Shown: in pieces, positions 24,206 through 36,000 of the stretch | Position numbering within the stretch: the first letter of the stretch is position 1 | Layout: each line of letters starts with the position of its first letter | Source: Guillardia theta CCMP2712 | Taxonomy: Eukaryota > Cryptophyceae > Pyrenomonadales > Geminigeraceae | Assembly (NCBI RefSeq): GCF_000315625.1 | Contig: NW_005434649.1 | Coordinates: 60,001 to 124,000, forward strand | Length of the DNA stretch: 64,000 bases | Direction: 5' to 3' | Notes under the pieces: model-generated | What the model was told of the DNA's origin: nothing | Database searches by the model: none | The model's input: the letters and a program-made list of their open reading frames with translations, nothing else | Translations under genes and position numbers: made by a program

Positions 24206-24505
24206 TTATTGAGACTTCTTTTGAAAGAAATTCTTGATCGATTGGTTCTTCGAGGCTGGTTTTGTGTCTGATGATACCTTCTTGTTCTGATATGAAGTGA
24301 TTCGGCGAGATGACAAAGGAATACACACAAACGACATACCTGTGACCTCTTTTGATGAAAGATTTGCATGACATTGCCCTTCCTGTCAATGCGGAACTCT
24401 TCTCTAGTGAACACCTGCACAAGAAAGAATGATCTAGATTCGACTCGATGCCCCTCATATATCACCTTTGTCTTCTCTCCCGTTGGCAGATTGATCAGGT
24501 CGTAT
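24206..24505 (-). CDS. 3' part of a small protein with PCNA-box-like C-terminal motifs
   Basis: Three exons in agreeing phase: 24466-24505 (YDLINLPTGEKTK), 24340-24414 (FTREEFRIDRKGNVMQIFH...), and 24206-24286 (KKVSSDTKPASKNQSIKNFF then QKKSQ-stop). Introns are 51 and 53 nt. The tail NQSIKNFFQKK resembles PIP boxes such as the C-terminus of DNA polymerase delta subunit 3, though the first position is Asn rather than Gln. An earlier NVMQIFHQKRSQ looks like a second, weaker copy. The 5' exon and start are not resolved; an ATG at 24560 does not connect in phase. A replication/repair role is only a suggestion. The gene lies immediately 3' of the photolyase-like gene. Confidence 0.45.
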
Positions 24506-24640
24506 CTGTTTACATGCTTTACACGCTGCGAATGAGTGTCCTGATGTCACCCCCGCTCATCGTTGTATGCTTGATTCTTCCTCCTCATCTCCAACATCGC
24601 CCTGCGTGTCTGTCACTGGACGCCATGCCGGCATGCAACT

Positions 24641-27600
24641 TCACGTGACTGTCTCGGCCCTTGCTCCGCGAAGGTCAGTGATGACGCGATGAGGGTAGGT
24701 CTCTCCGAGCTTCACTCCTGCTGCCGACAAGTCCTGCGAGGGAACGAGAAGTGAGGGAGTGAGTGGTGAGGAGAGGAAGAGGAGAGGAGAGGAGTAGGAG
24801 AGGGAGGGATGGGGAGGGGAGGGGAGAAGATGGAGGGTTAGGGGAGGTGTGGAGAGGGAGGGAGAGGAGAGGAGAGGAGAAGAAGAGGGAGAGGAGGCAT
24901 ACGAATGTTGAGACAGTGACTGAGGAAGAGCATTAAGGGGTTGAAGCAGAAGATGCAAGGAAAGCCAGGAAAGTCCTCTCACTTTTTCGCTGGCTGTCCA
25001 TGGTGCATGAATGTGTTTGTTGCTGAGCTGAGCAAGCTCTGGTACCCACCTGTGCGAGATCAAAAACAGACAGGGAACGAGGGGAGAGGATGAGAAGGAG
25101 AGGAAGAGAGGAGAGGGGAAGAGGAGAGGTCGAAGGAGAGGGGAAGGGAGAGGGAGAGGGAGAGGGAGAGGGAGAGGGAGAGGGAGAGGGAGAGGGAGAG
25201 GGAGAGGGAGAGGGAAGAGAGGAAGAGAGAACGGGCAGGAAAGGAGCAAAGTAAAATCTAAGATAAAGGATCTACCTTCGCACGTATGCTCCTGTTGGGT
25301 CTTGCGATCCATTTTCTGGGCTCATAATGAAGTTCCACTGTACCTGATGTGTCAAAACAAGCGCTCCTCACCCTCCCCTTCCCCCATCCAGCAACCCAAA
25401 CTCTCTCTCTCCTCCCCGTTACCCCTGACCTCCTCTCCTCTGCACTGCCACCATCCTTCCACCAGACTGCTCGCTCTCTGTGTTTCTCCCTCCTCTGCTT
25501 CTACTCGCCTGATCGATTCCTGACCGCCCAGCGTTTTGCCACATCATCGCGTTGATGGCATGATCAAGATCCACCAACGTCTCATGGAACCATTCCAAGC
25601 CCTTGACCCAGCTGATACACAAGTACTGAAAGGCTGGTATTAGACCGCACTGTTCCCTTCCATTCACCGTCCATCGGGCTCCCTCCTCCATGTTTTCACA
25701 CACTCTCCCCTCCTTGCGTTCTCCTCTTCTCCTATTCTTTCCAGCTCCCTCCTCCTCTTTTCGCTTCTTCACGCACTCTCATGTTTTCATCCCTCAGTAT
25801 CGAAAGCCTTTGTCCTCCTCCTCCGCTCATCCCCGTTCCTCTCCTCTATCGTCGTTCTTTAAACTCTCACCTCGCACAGAAACGACGCTGCGATCATGCG
25901 CACGTTCTGGTGCATCCATCCTGTTGCATACAGCTCTCTCATCCCCGCGTCCACCATCGGGAATCCCGTCCTCCCCTGCTTCCACGCTGACAGCAGCTCC
26001 TCGTCTTCCCGCCACCACTGTCACAACCGCATCGGTCGGTCAGCACTCGCCGAGGGAGAAGAGGAAGAGCGGAAGGAGCAAACGGAGCGGTGAAAGAGGA
26101 GGGTAAGAAGACAGTAGAACAAGTCCCAAGGACGCGGACTGTGAGACCGAGGGCTGACGGTTGAGAGAGGATGTTGCGGGAGAGATTGACAACATCAAGC
26201 ACCCGTACTAGTAGCAGTGCCAGTGCTGGGGGGCAAGGGAAGAGGAGGGGGGGGGGGGTTGAACAGGAGGGGGAGGAGGATTGCCTGATCTTTGTAGTGC
26301 TTGCGAATGGGGACATGCGACATGTCAGGAAAAGTGTGAAGATGGAAATATGCAAGATCTCTCCTGCAAAGACAGCATCAGCGAACAGAACAAGATAGAG
26401 GAGCACAAAGAAAGGAAGGAGGAAGAAGGGAGAAAGAAAAACAAAGACAGAGGGAAAGAGAGAGGACAACCAAGCAGAAAATGTGTGGGAGGGAAAGGAA
26501 AATCGAAGAAAGAAGTAGAATGATTCTTCAGACAGGAGACACGAGATGGAAGACAACGGACAATAGTGGGAAACAGATAAGGGGGGAGGAGGATGGAACT
26601 GAAGGAGTCTCATTACCAGAAGAGGCGACGTGAGAAAGTTTTGATCTTGTCCTGGCTCAAGCGGGTGTCTACGACGGCAAAATGCAAAGTCCTGGGTGAT
26701 AGGATTCCAAACCTGATGAGAACTTGATGTAAAAACTGAGAAGAGCGCCAAAAGTTCAAAAACACCGAATCGGATACAATCAACTACCTACTACTGGAGG
26801 ACTTATAAGAGCAGAACAAATGCTTCAGATCAACATACTCCCTCCCTCCCTCCCTCCCTCCCTCCCTCCCTCCCTCCCTCCCTCCCTCCCTCCCTTTCTC
26901 GGAGCCCTACTAGCCTTCACACCTCAGGTACGGAGAAAGTCTCGACACCACGGGAACATCCGCACGACTGCGAGAACTCTCGTATTTGATCAGCTTCGAC
27001 TTGATGAACTTGTTCATTTCCTCCTGCAATCATAAACTTCATTTCATTTCCCCCTCCTCCTCCCTTGAAACCTCCTCCTTGGCCGTTCTTCCGCTACTCC
27101 TCCCTCCTCCTCCTCTTCCACTTCTCCTCTGCTTCCTCCCCTTGCTCCTCCCTCACCATTGCTGCTTCCTCTCCGAACTTCCAGCTACTCTTCACTCCTG
27201 CTCCCCAGTCGATCATCCTTCCATCTCTGCCGACAGGCATCTTTGCCATCTCCAGCTCCTCCAGCCGCAGAGAGCAAGGAGCTTGTCTCGCTCGGGTGAG
27301 TGTCTTCGGCTGAGGAAGAGGACGACGGAGAGGAGGAAGCCGGCTACATGCGCGAAGGAAGGGTGTCAGAGTTCCCCAGTGTCCTCGACCGTCGTATCCA
27401 GGAGGAATGGCAATGTCCTCAGGACGGTACAGCAACGATGCGTCGAAGAGATGGACGGAGGACCCTTCAGCCTGTGAAGGATAAGATTTGATGAGGAGAT
27501 GGAGAATGACAGGGCAAGAAGCTATAGCAGAAAGAAAACATAGGCAGAAGAAAGTGCTTGCAAAGAGACGGAAGGCAAACACAATGAGACGAGAAAGGAA

Positions 27601-29683
27601 AGATGACAAGTTAAGGGCCAGGAAAGAGGAGAAAGACAAAAATTGAACGATGAAGAAAGGAAAAAAGTAGCAAGAAGAGAAAGCAAGGAGAAGAGGAAAA
27701 CGAAAGAAAAGAGAATACAAGAGAGAGAGGAGGGGCGGGAAACCTCGACAAGACACTTCATCTCCTCATCCTGATCCCTTAGCCAGGGCTCATAAAGTCT
27801 GTTTGCATACAGAGCAGTAGCTTGAGCTTCCTTCATGACATCCAGCACTTGTCGACAGTATGACTTCTCTTGTTCAGCCGCATCAGGTTTGCTCGAAACT
27901 TTTCTGAAGATGATATCGATCCCGTATTTGTCTGTCAAGGATTTCTGAAATACCTTCAACGATTCCTCCAACCACACCTTAGAAGGAGAACCGAATCAAA
28001 GCAAAATTGCATTGAAAACAAAAGGAATAAGAGGGTGTGAGATGACAAAGGAGGGGAAATGGAGGACAAAAGAAAAATGAGATAGAGAAAGGCACGAGAA
28101 GAACAATTCATGAGACAGAATGATAATCGTAGAAATCATGCACAAGGTTGTAACATACAGCTGCTGCAGATCTCTCCAGCGAATGTTCACTTCCGATTTC
28201 AGGGTCCCACACAAAGACAGGGAGGACGGGACGACAAAGGCTCGCCTGCGGTGCATGGAGGAGCAAATTCAAACATGATCAGGTCAAGCTTGATCGAAGA
28301 GCGATGATGACGTACCGCATGGAAGAGCGCTGGATTGTCTTCGAGCCGAAGGTCGTTGCGGAAGAGCACGACCACAGGTGACCCGTCGACTTGTGAGGTT
28401 TGAGACCTCTGCAGAGGAAACAAGGGCAGCAACAACAAAGGTTTCAGCGGGAAGGAAAGAAGAAGACACGGAAGGAAACACACCTCGGTCGTGGCTTGTA
28501 AGAACTTGTCCTTCTTTAGGGGACGCTCATCGTTGGATTGATCAAAGCTAACGCTCGTGTCTCGGAGCCCGTCTTCCTGCTCTTGACATTTCAACCGCTT
28601 CCCCAACGACACGACTCCGTCCCTTGCACTACATGCAGACAAAGTCATGTGCCTGAAACCATGCTTGTTACATTCACATACCTGTCATCTTCACCGCATT
28701 GCTCACTCTCAGCAGCATGAAACTTGTTGACTTGCACTGAGCCGACGAGCTGTTCTACTCGTCGGAAATCCTCCTCTTTCACGCATGCAGTCTCTATCAG
28801 AACTTCGACATCAAACTCTCGGTAGATCGTCACTATCTCCGTCACAACAGCATCCGCCTTGTCAACCTGTGCAAATAGATTCTCAGATACACACCAAGCC
28901 CACCCTCCCGCCAACCGAGTCCAGGAACGCCTCTGAGAGGAACACACCCTTCCATGGTCGGAATTTCATCTGACGGTAAGAACAAGTTCAATGACATGTC
29001 TTCAAATATCCGTGAAAGCAAGTCAACAAGCACCTGAGCGAGAAACTTCTTGCTGGGAACGAAGAGGGAACCGAAGATCTTGAAGGGGCTGGCGGTGGAG
29101 GAGGCAGACCTCACGGCCTGGAGGAATCGGAGACCTTCTCTCAGCAGCTCCATGTTGCTTCCAAACTGCAACCAGACGTGCGAGACGCATCCGGTTGCAA
29201 CCTTTTCCTTGAGCCTCTGCTGCTCTCTTTCTCTTTCCTTCACATCAGGGAAGTATGGGTTGAAAGCTACTCCTATCTCCGCATGCTTCTGCCTGCTGCC
29301 CGCAAGCTCCTTCAAACAGGTGATGGAGTCCAAGGACGATGAAACAACAGAGCCAGAGACCAACAGGAAGCTGCCCACCCCTGCTGGAGGGCTTGTCACG
29401 TCGTTAATGAAGGTTTTGTGCGTCTCCTGGGCTGTCCTGAGCTTGCGGTTCTTCACGCTCCAATGAAGGCAGATGTCGACGTTGGGAACATTCTCCCACA
29501 GAACTTGTGCGAAGTCGTTCAGAGTATCTTTGTTGGACTTGTTCGGCAGGTTTACCTGAATCATGTCATCCTCGCACACAGCCCTCTCCTGCTCTCCCTA
29601 ACCTTAGTGATGTTGTACTTCCTTAGGACGGGAACTAGTTTGACGAGCTCAGGGACGCTCTTGGCATGCAGCTCATAACGCAT
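24641..29683 (-). CDS. Fused MTHFR-like domain + photolyase/cryptochrome (17 exons)
   Basis: Exons: 29603-29683, 29034-29555, 28895-28969, 28682-28866, 28484-28628, 28316-28408, 28159-28245, 27744-27977, 27157-27471, 26923-27023, 26617-26712, 26285-26363, 25871-26017, 25509-25625, 25276-25343, 24983-25049, 24641-24733. Every junction keeps frame: 2505 nt, 834 aa. Residues 1-287 resemble methylenetetrahydrofolate reductase (MRYELHAKSVPEL, GSFLLVSGS, AEIGVAFNPYFPD, RLKEKVATGCVSHVWLQFGS). Residues 288-336 are a hydrophilic linker. Residues 337-834 are a full photolyase/cryptochrome domain: VVVLFRNDLRLEDNPALFHA, LPVFVWDP, SRLSPYLRFGILSPR, RTGFPMVDAGMRELYATGWM, WNFIMSPENGSQDPTGAYVR. The residue facing flavin N5 aligns to Asn745, as in photolyases (plant cryptochromes have Asp). 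Two introns use GC donors (after 26285 and 25509). The frame stays open upstream to an ATG at 29908, which would add a 75-residue hydrophobic leader. Repair enzyme or photoreceptor cannot be decided. Confidence 0.85.
25146..25211. repeat. (GAGGGA)n hexanucleotide repeat
   Basis: About eleven units in the intron between the last two PHR coding blocks 24983-25049 and 25276-25343; pyrimidine-rich on the coding strand. Confidence 0.95.
26838..26894. repeat. (CCCT)n tetranucleotide repeat
   Basis: About 14 CCCT/CCTC units in the intron between exons 26617-26712 and 26923-27023 of the fused MTHFR/photolyase gene. The same unit flanks the scaffold gap at 32236. Confidence 0.95.
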
Positions 29684-29908
29684 CTTGTTGCATGCAGCTG
29701 CTGCTTTGCTGCTGGTAGATGTGGGAAAGGATGGAGGGTACAAGAGTGCTCCAGAGAGTAGCGGATGAAGAAAGAAGAAGAGGAGGATATGCAGGTTGAC
29801 GATGGAGACAATGGTGGAGGTGGAAACAACAAAGAACGATGAGCGAAGGTGGGAGTGCTTGCTGTGCAACAACATGTCAAGAGACAACAAGGACAAACAA
29901 CTGAACAT

Positions 29909-32135
29909 GTGTTCACATCACAAATCTTACCAGCACCTGCTTGTTATCTGCCCACAAACTTGTTATGTGTCAGTCGACCACTTGAACTGAGGTTTTGTTC
30001 AGACCCTCGGACACGAGGGTTTAGGTAGGCAGCGGCCGGGCCCGCCCCAATTACCCTCGGTCTTGAGACTAGTAAACACATGTGAACTCGGGAGTTTATT
30101 CAAGAAACTGACTTGTCGGAGGTCTGCTGCTGTTCTTGTAGGGGATGAGAATCGAGAGATGTGGACGAGCACTTAGCGGGCGTTTGACCTGCTGAAAATC
30201 AGATGGCAAATCGTCTTCATACAGCACCTTGTTGAGAACAACAGCTCGCATGTGGTGGGAATCCCGATTGTCCGCCCTCCTTGCTGTCTGCGGCCTGATA
30301 TTTCTATCATGTCACTTGCGATGTTGAGTGCTAGTAGGAGGACGTGGACCTTGCATTGCTGTCCTCCCCATGACTCTCTGCGACAGCTGTCCTGTCAGGT
30401 CGTCCTGCTCGGTACGAAGATTATCATACCTCGTTTTGAGTACGGAGGAATTCCCTTCAAGTCTGTGGGGAGAGGACATTGAGCAAACTTCCTCCTCCCT
30501 CTCGCTGTTCACCTAGTCCATGGGGGAAAGCTTTGTACTCCTCGTTGCGCTGAGTGCTCGACGCCCTTGCCCTCCTGAGTGAACTCTTGAGACGGAGGAG
30601 GAGGGAGCTGGAGCGGGACTCACAAGAGCTTTCGCTGCCCGTCGATGCGCAGCAGATCTGCCGTCACTGGACGCTGCAGTACCTGAGAGAGGAGAGCTTG
30701 TGAGGACGGCATCCCAGAGCTGCTGGAAGTTACTTGTACCTTCTGCTCGTTTCTCTCTTCGATTCCACGAGGAGACTCGGTGATATCAGCTCCCTTGACT
30801 ACCCTCTTTCCTGATCTTGACTCGTGGAAGGGATTGAGGGAGAGGGGGTTCCTCCGAATCTTCGTTGTTCGTTGATGGACAAACTCGACGTTACATGAAG
30901 CACGAAGCAGAGCTCATCAGGTACCCGTACGGTGACTGGAGGCTGTCCAGCCAAACTTCGCCGACTTGACATGGGCCTCTCCTCCTGGTCGATGAAGGAT
31001 GGATTCCTGCGGAATTTCTGCACAGCAGTCAAGAGGATAGCAGACTTTCACGAGCGCAGGATGACACATCGTGAGCTTCCATTGCAGCTTGGATGTCAGC
31101 TTCACAGGGCTCCTGGGACAACAGGGGAAGCTTGAGCGACATCAGCGAGGGTTCTATCTTGAGAGTAGATCGGATCCTGTTAAGAGTTGATGAGAAGGGG
31201 AGGGAACTTCAGAACGAGTTCACCATGTGTGGCTCAGACCCTCTTGGTGAGTCTCCAGCCAGTTCGACGCTTCCATCCTAGTCCGAGTCACAGGCTCGTT
31301 CGGTGCAGATACCTGCATGTTAATGCTATGAGGACGAGCAAGATCGGTCGCAAGAATGTTCCTTGTTCGCTAGCTCCGAGGGGTTCAAGACTTCGTTGGG
31401 TTCCAAGGGGAGTTCTGCTGTCTTGACCTGCCGCTCCAACTTTAGTAGGACGATCATCAGGGGAACAAGCATCAACCTTGAAGGAGACCTTGCGGGCCGG
31501 CCTCTCGTTCAGAATCTAACGAGTCGACCCGACATGAGCGAAACAGTACTCTCAACTTCTTTCCTCACCTCGAATGACAACGCGACGTGTTTGTTCAGCG
31601 CCTGGACTGAGCGATGGTCGTTGGGCAGTTCGTGGGTGACCCCCTGTAACGAGAATCCTCAGCAACGGTCCAGCAGGGTTGAGCCGAACCGACCTTGAGG
31701 ATGACCTTTCCTTTGTTGATCACCCTCCCGGCTACAGCAAGTATGTCAAGCTCCTTGCTCGCTTAACAGCAGGCGACCTTCGTCGTACTCGGCAGGTATG
31801 ACAAGGTCAGATATCCTTTTGTGCGCTCTACACGCCAACGTCAGGCGGGGCGGTCAGAGAATGAGGGAGAGTGATTTACTCGTCGACGCGTCCCCCCCAT
31901 CCCCCTCCGTTAGGGTTGGACTGCACCTGAACATCACGACATTATCTACTGGTAGTGATGACTCGCAAGGCAATACGTATGATATCTTCCTCGTCCTCCC
32001 ATGATTTCCGCTCGATTCAAGTCCCTGTCATGCTGTTAGAATCATCGAAGAGTCACTCGTCACGCCCATTCCCGCTCATGCTGCTCCAGTTTTTCTTGCA
32101 CAAACTTCACAAAATCCTGGTGGAACGAGATCAGC
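29909..32135. other. Gene-poor stretch left of scaffold gap
   Basis: 30030-30055 holds a GC-rich GGCCGGGCCCGCCCC block close upstream of the fused gene. From 30100 to 32100 base composition is not low-complexity, but no reading frame shows recognisable domains or clean exon structure. Short open frames (for example 31363-31698 plus) have no family resemblance. A fast-evolving or eroded gene cannot be excluded. Confidence 0.35.
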
Positions 32136-32235
32136 NNNNNNNNNNNNNNNNNNNNNNNNNNNNNNNNNNNNNNNNNNNNNNNNNNNNNNNNNNNNNNNNN
32201 NNNNNNNNNNNNNNNNNNNNNNNNNNNNNNNNNNN
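32136..32235. other. Assembly gap (100 N)
   Basis: Exactly 100 N, the usual placeholder for a gap of unknown size. The right flank is an uninterrupted (CCCT)n repeat, the likely cause of the break. Confidence 0.99.
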
Positions 32236-32308
32236 CTCCCTCCCTCCCTCCCTCCCTCCCTCCCTCCCTCCCTCCCTCCCTCCCTCCCTCCCTCCCTCCC
32301 TCCCTCCC
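32236..32308. repeat. (CCCT)n repeat at gap edge
   Basis: About 18 tetranucleotide units adjoining the N gap. Confidence 0.97.
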
Positions 32309-32309
32309 T

Positions 32310-33043
32310 CTCCTCCCCCTCCTCATTAGACGGTCTTGATTCTCCTTGCCTCCTCCTCCCTCTAACCTTCCTTTGACTGGAGTACGATACAGTGACCAGG
32401 AGGACCTGTACGGTCGGTCTTCCAGGGATCATTCTCTTCCTCCTCCTCCTCCTCCTCCTCTATCATAGTCGGGGGCTCAGCATGTCGTCTAGCGTCGCTA
32501 CTACTAGCTAGATTGCCTTCATTGTCGCCTCTCACAACAAAACATATTAAAAACCGAAATGCACAAAATGACAGACCGTTGTTGATGTCAGTACAACGTT
32601 ACGTTTCGCACTGCAAGTTCGTAACCGTTCAATTTTTCGTAACGGTGCGTAACCGTGGTCGGCACATAAGCAGAATTGCAGGAGCGGGGGTGGGGGTTCT
32701 TTAAGGAAGGGTGGGTGGGTACTTCGGAACAAGGATTTGTATGAAGTCAGAGGGTTCAGGCAGTGGGGGTGGGGTGGGAGACAATTTTTCTTCAACAGTG
32801 GGTAGGGGTAGGAGGGTCGATAGGGTATAAGGGATCATGGAGGCGAAATGGAAGGACAAGGGAAGGGAAGAAGAGAGGAGCAGCGTCTTCTGACGAGTCT
32901 GTAAGCGCTCGAGCATTTCTTGCTAGGACTTATCTACTCCGTGTTCGTTTCATTCTGTTGTCCCTCTCCCTCCCCTTTCCATTTCTTCCTTTGCACAGCA
33001 GTAAGCCGAGAACCCTTCGAGACGCTTCTCCGAGTGTGCAGCC
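32310..33043. other. Upstream region of ABC1-family gene
   Basis: 32430-32460 is a CTC repeat. 32690-32830 holds G-rich spacer-family words (GAAGGGTGGGTGGGTAC near 32707, GTAGGGGTAGGAG near 32804). No gene is supported. Confidence 0.45.
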
Positions 33044-36000
33044 ATGGTGCACGTTCAGGGTTCATGCTTCCTCCCCACACCATCGCATTCTTGTTACCAT
33101 CGATTGCATGCCCCGACGAATCGTCACTCGTTGTGCCTGAAGCCCTTCAAGAGAGCTCGACACCTTGTACTAGGATCATCAATGGCGCTGCCCCCTGAAC
33201 TGCAAGCGCTGTCTGGGCAGGTCTGCAAATATGTTGACTGTCAGGGCCTCGGCAAGAGCATTCAAGATCAGCAGCGCATGTTGTCTAAATTGTCGGGGAG
33301 TGACTGGGCCTCGCTGTCAAAGCAGATGCAACAGGAGGCAGCGGCAGCGGTGGACGGAGTGGTGAAGGTCGTGGAAGCAAACCCCGCAGCCTTCCTGTCC
33401 GTCGGGGCCGTCCTGCTGCTGTCTGTCGCTGCTGTCGCCTCTCGTCGTCCCTCCATGACAACTCCCTACCCTTCCGGGGTTTACGACAAGGACACAGCCG
33501 CGGAGTACTTCAGAGAGAGGCCCGTGCTGTTCTTTTCGAGGGGCGCGCAGATCGCCATGGCTGCTCTTGGCTTCGGCGTGTCGGTCGGGCTGGACCTGCT
33601 GATGAACAAGTATGAGGAGAACGAGGGGAAGCGGGCGGACCAGGCGACGACCATCCTGACGGAGCTCGGGCCCACGTTCATCAAGATTGGACAGTCACTA
33701 TCCATTCGCTCCGACCTTCTCTCTCCCGAGTACCTGCGGGCGCTGACGCAGCTGCAAGACAAGGTGCCTGAGTTCTCGACAGAGACGGCGATTGAGATCA
33801 TCAAGGGGGAGCTGGGGAGAGACGTCTCCTCGGTCTACGACAACTTCGATCGCCCCATCGCAGCAGCGAGCTTGGGTCAGGTGTACAGGGCAAGGCTCAA
33901 GGACGGGAGGGAGGTGGCAGTGAAGGTGCAGAGGCCGAACATCTTGGAGAGGATTGCTCTCGATATGCATCTGATCCGTGAATCTGCTCCCCTGCTGAAG
34001 AAGCTCGGAGCTCCCGGGGACATCGAGGGGCTGGTGGACGACTGGGGTTTTGGTTTCGTCAACGAGCTGGACTACAGGAAGGAGGGAGAGAATGCGGAAG
34101 CTTTCATGGAATCGATCAGCAAGACTCCTCTGGTGTTACTCGCCTCTTTCTCTAGTCCCCGCTGATCCTCCTCTTGCTCCTGCTCCTGTTTGCTCTTGCG
34201 CTCCTGCTCTTCTGCCCCTGCCTCGCTTGCCCCTCCTCCTTCTGTTGCTGCCTCTCCTCCTCCTCCTCCTCCTCCTCCTCCTCCTCCTCCTCCTCCTCCT
34301 CCTCCTTCTCTTGCTCTTCCTCCTCCGCTGCCTATCCCTCACTTGCTGCTGCAGGCCAAGGTCCTCCTCCTCCTCCTTTCTCCTCTTCTTCCTCCTCCTC
34401 CTCCTCCTCCTCCTTTCTCCTCTTCTTCTTCCTCCTCCTCCTCATTCCTCTTCCTCCTCCTCCTCCTCCTCCTCCTCCTTTCTCCTCTTCATTCCTGCTC
34501 CTGCTCCTGCTCCTCCTCGTTGTCGCTTCACTTGTTCATTGTTTTCTTCATCTTTCCTCTTTGCCATCTTGTTTCGTTTACTCGTCCGATTGATTCCCTT
34601 CCCACTTCCTCCTTCCTCCTCCACCCCCTCTCTCCTCCTCACACTCTCCGCAGGTGGTAGCTGGCGTGTACACGAGGCTCATGGCAGGAGGGGGAGCGGC
34701 GAACATCGACGTCAACGCCGTGTTCTCCGAGCTGCAGGACCTGACGGAGAAGTACGGGAACTTGTTTCAGATCCCCCCCTACTTCGCCTACATCGCCAGA
34801 GCGTTTGGAGTGCTGGAGGGCATCGGGCTCAGCAACAACCCCAAGTACGCGATCATCAGCGAGTGTCTGCCCTACATCAGCCAGCGGCTCCTGACCGACA
34901 CAAACCCGCGCACTGCCGGGGCCCTCAACACGTTCATCTTCGGGGCAGATAAGGACAAGGGTGAGAGGAGGAGGGGGGGAGAGAGGAGGGGAAGGGAGGA
35001 GAAAAGGGTCAGGAGAAGAGGGAGAGGGAGGAGAGCAAAACCATGAAGTTTGGTAGTTGGGGGACAGGGAGGGGGTGGAAAGAAGGGGAGGAGATGGGAG
35101 CCAAGAAGTCTGTCTTGTCTTGTCTTGTCTTGTCTTGTCTTGTCTTGTCTTGTCTTGTCTTGTCTTGTCTTGTCTTGTCTTGTCTTGTCTTGTCTTGTCT
35201 TGTCTTGTCTTGTCTTTTCTGTTCTCTCTCCTCACGTGCTCGAGCAGAGGATCGTCTGCTTGACGTCGAGCGGGTCGAGTGGCTTCTGGATGGCTACTCG
35301 AGCTACCAGACGGCAGCGGGAGGAGGATCGCTGGTGTCTGCTGCGAAGCCCATCACCACGGTAGGGAGAGGGAGAGAGGACGAGGGAGTGAGGAGAGCAC
35401 AGAGGAAAGAGGAAGGGAAGTAGAGAGCGGCAGAGAGGAAGGGAAGGGAAGCGGGAAGGAGGGGATGACAAGATTTCCCTCCAGGTGGTAGAGGAAGCGG
35501 CCGAGCAGCTTTCGTCCCTCCTCCTCACGGAGGATGACAGCCCTGTACAGGCAATCGTCCTGGAGCAAGTGAGCACCACACACTCTCTTCCTCCTCCTCC
35601 TTCGTCCTCGTCCTCGTCCTCGTCCTCGTTCTCAACCACCACCACCAGCAGCAGCTGCAGCTGCATCACCTCGGCATTACTTCTTGACAAAGTCCTCCCT
35701 CCTCCTCCTCCTCCTCCTCCTTCAAATTCTCCTTCCGACGGGCGTCTCTTTGATTCTTGTGCAGCTCGCCCGCATCCTCAATGCGGGAGTGAGAGGAACA
35801 TGGACGGCAATCCGTAACTCCAGGCAAGAAGAGAGGAGGAGGACGAGGAGGACGAGGACGAGGAGGAGGATTGACGGTGGAATCAGTGGGAAGATGAGGA
35901 ACGGACGAACGCTGCTGGGTATGCTCGTCGATCCTCTTGGAATCTTTAGGGGGACCGGAATCTTTACCTCCGACGAGGATGACCGAAGGGTAGGAGAAGG

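Noticed and set aside
35043-35423. Frames with CLVLS repeats
   Set aside because: Direct translation of the TGTCT pentamer array, which lies in an intron.
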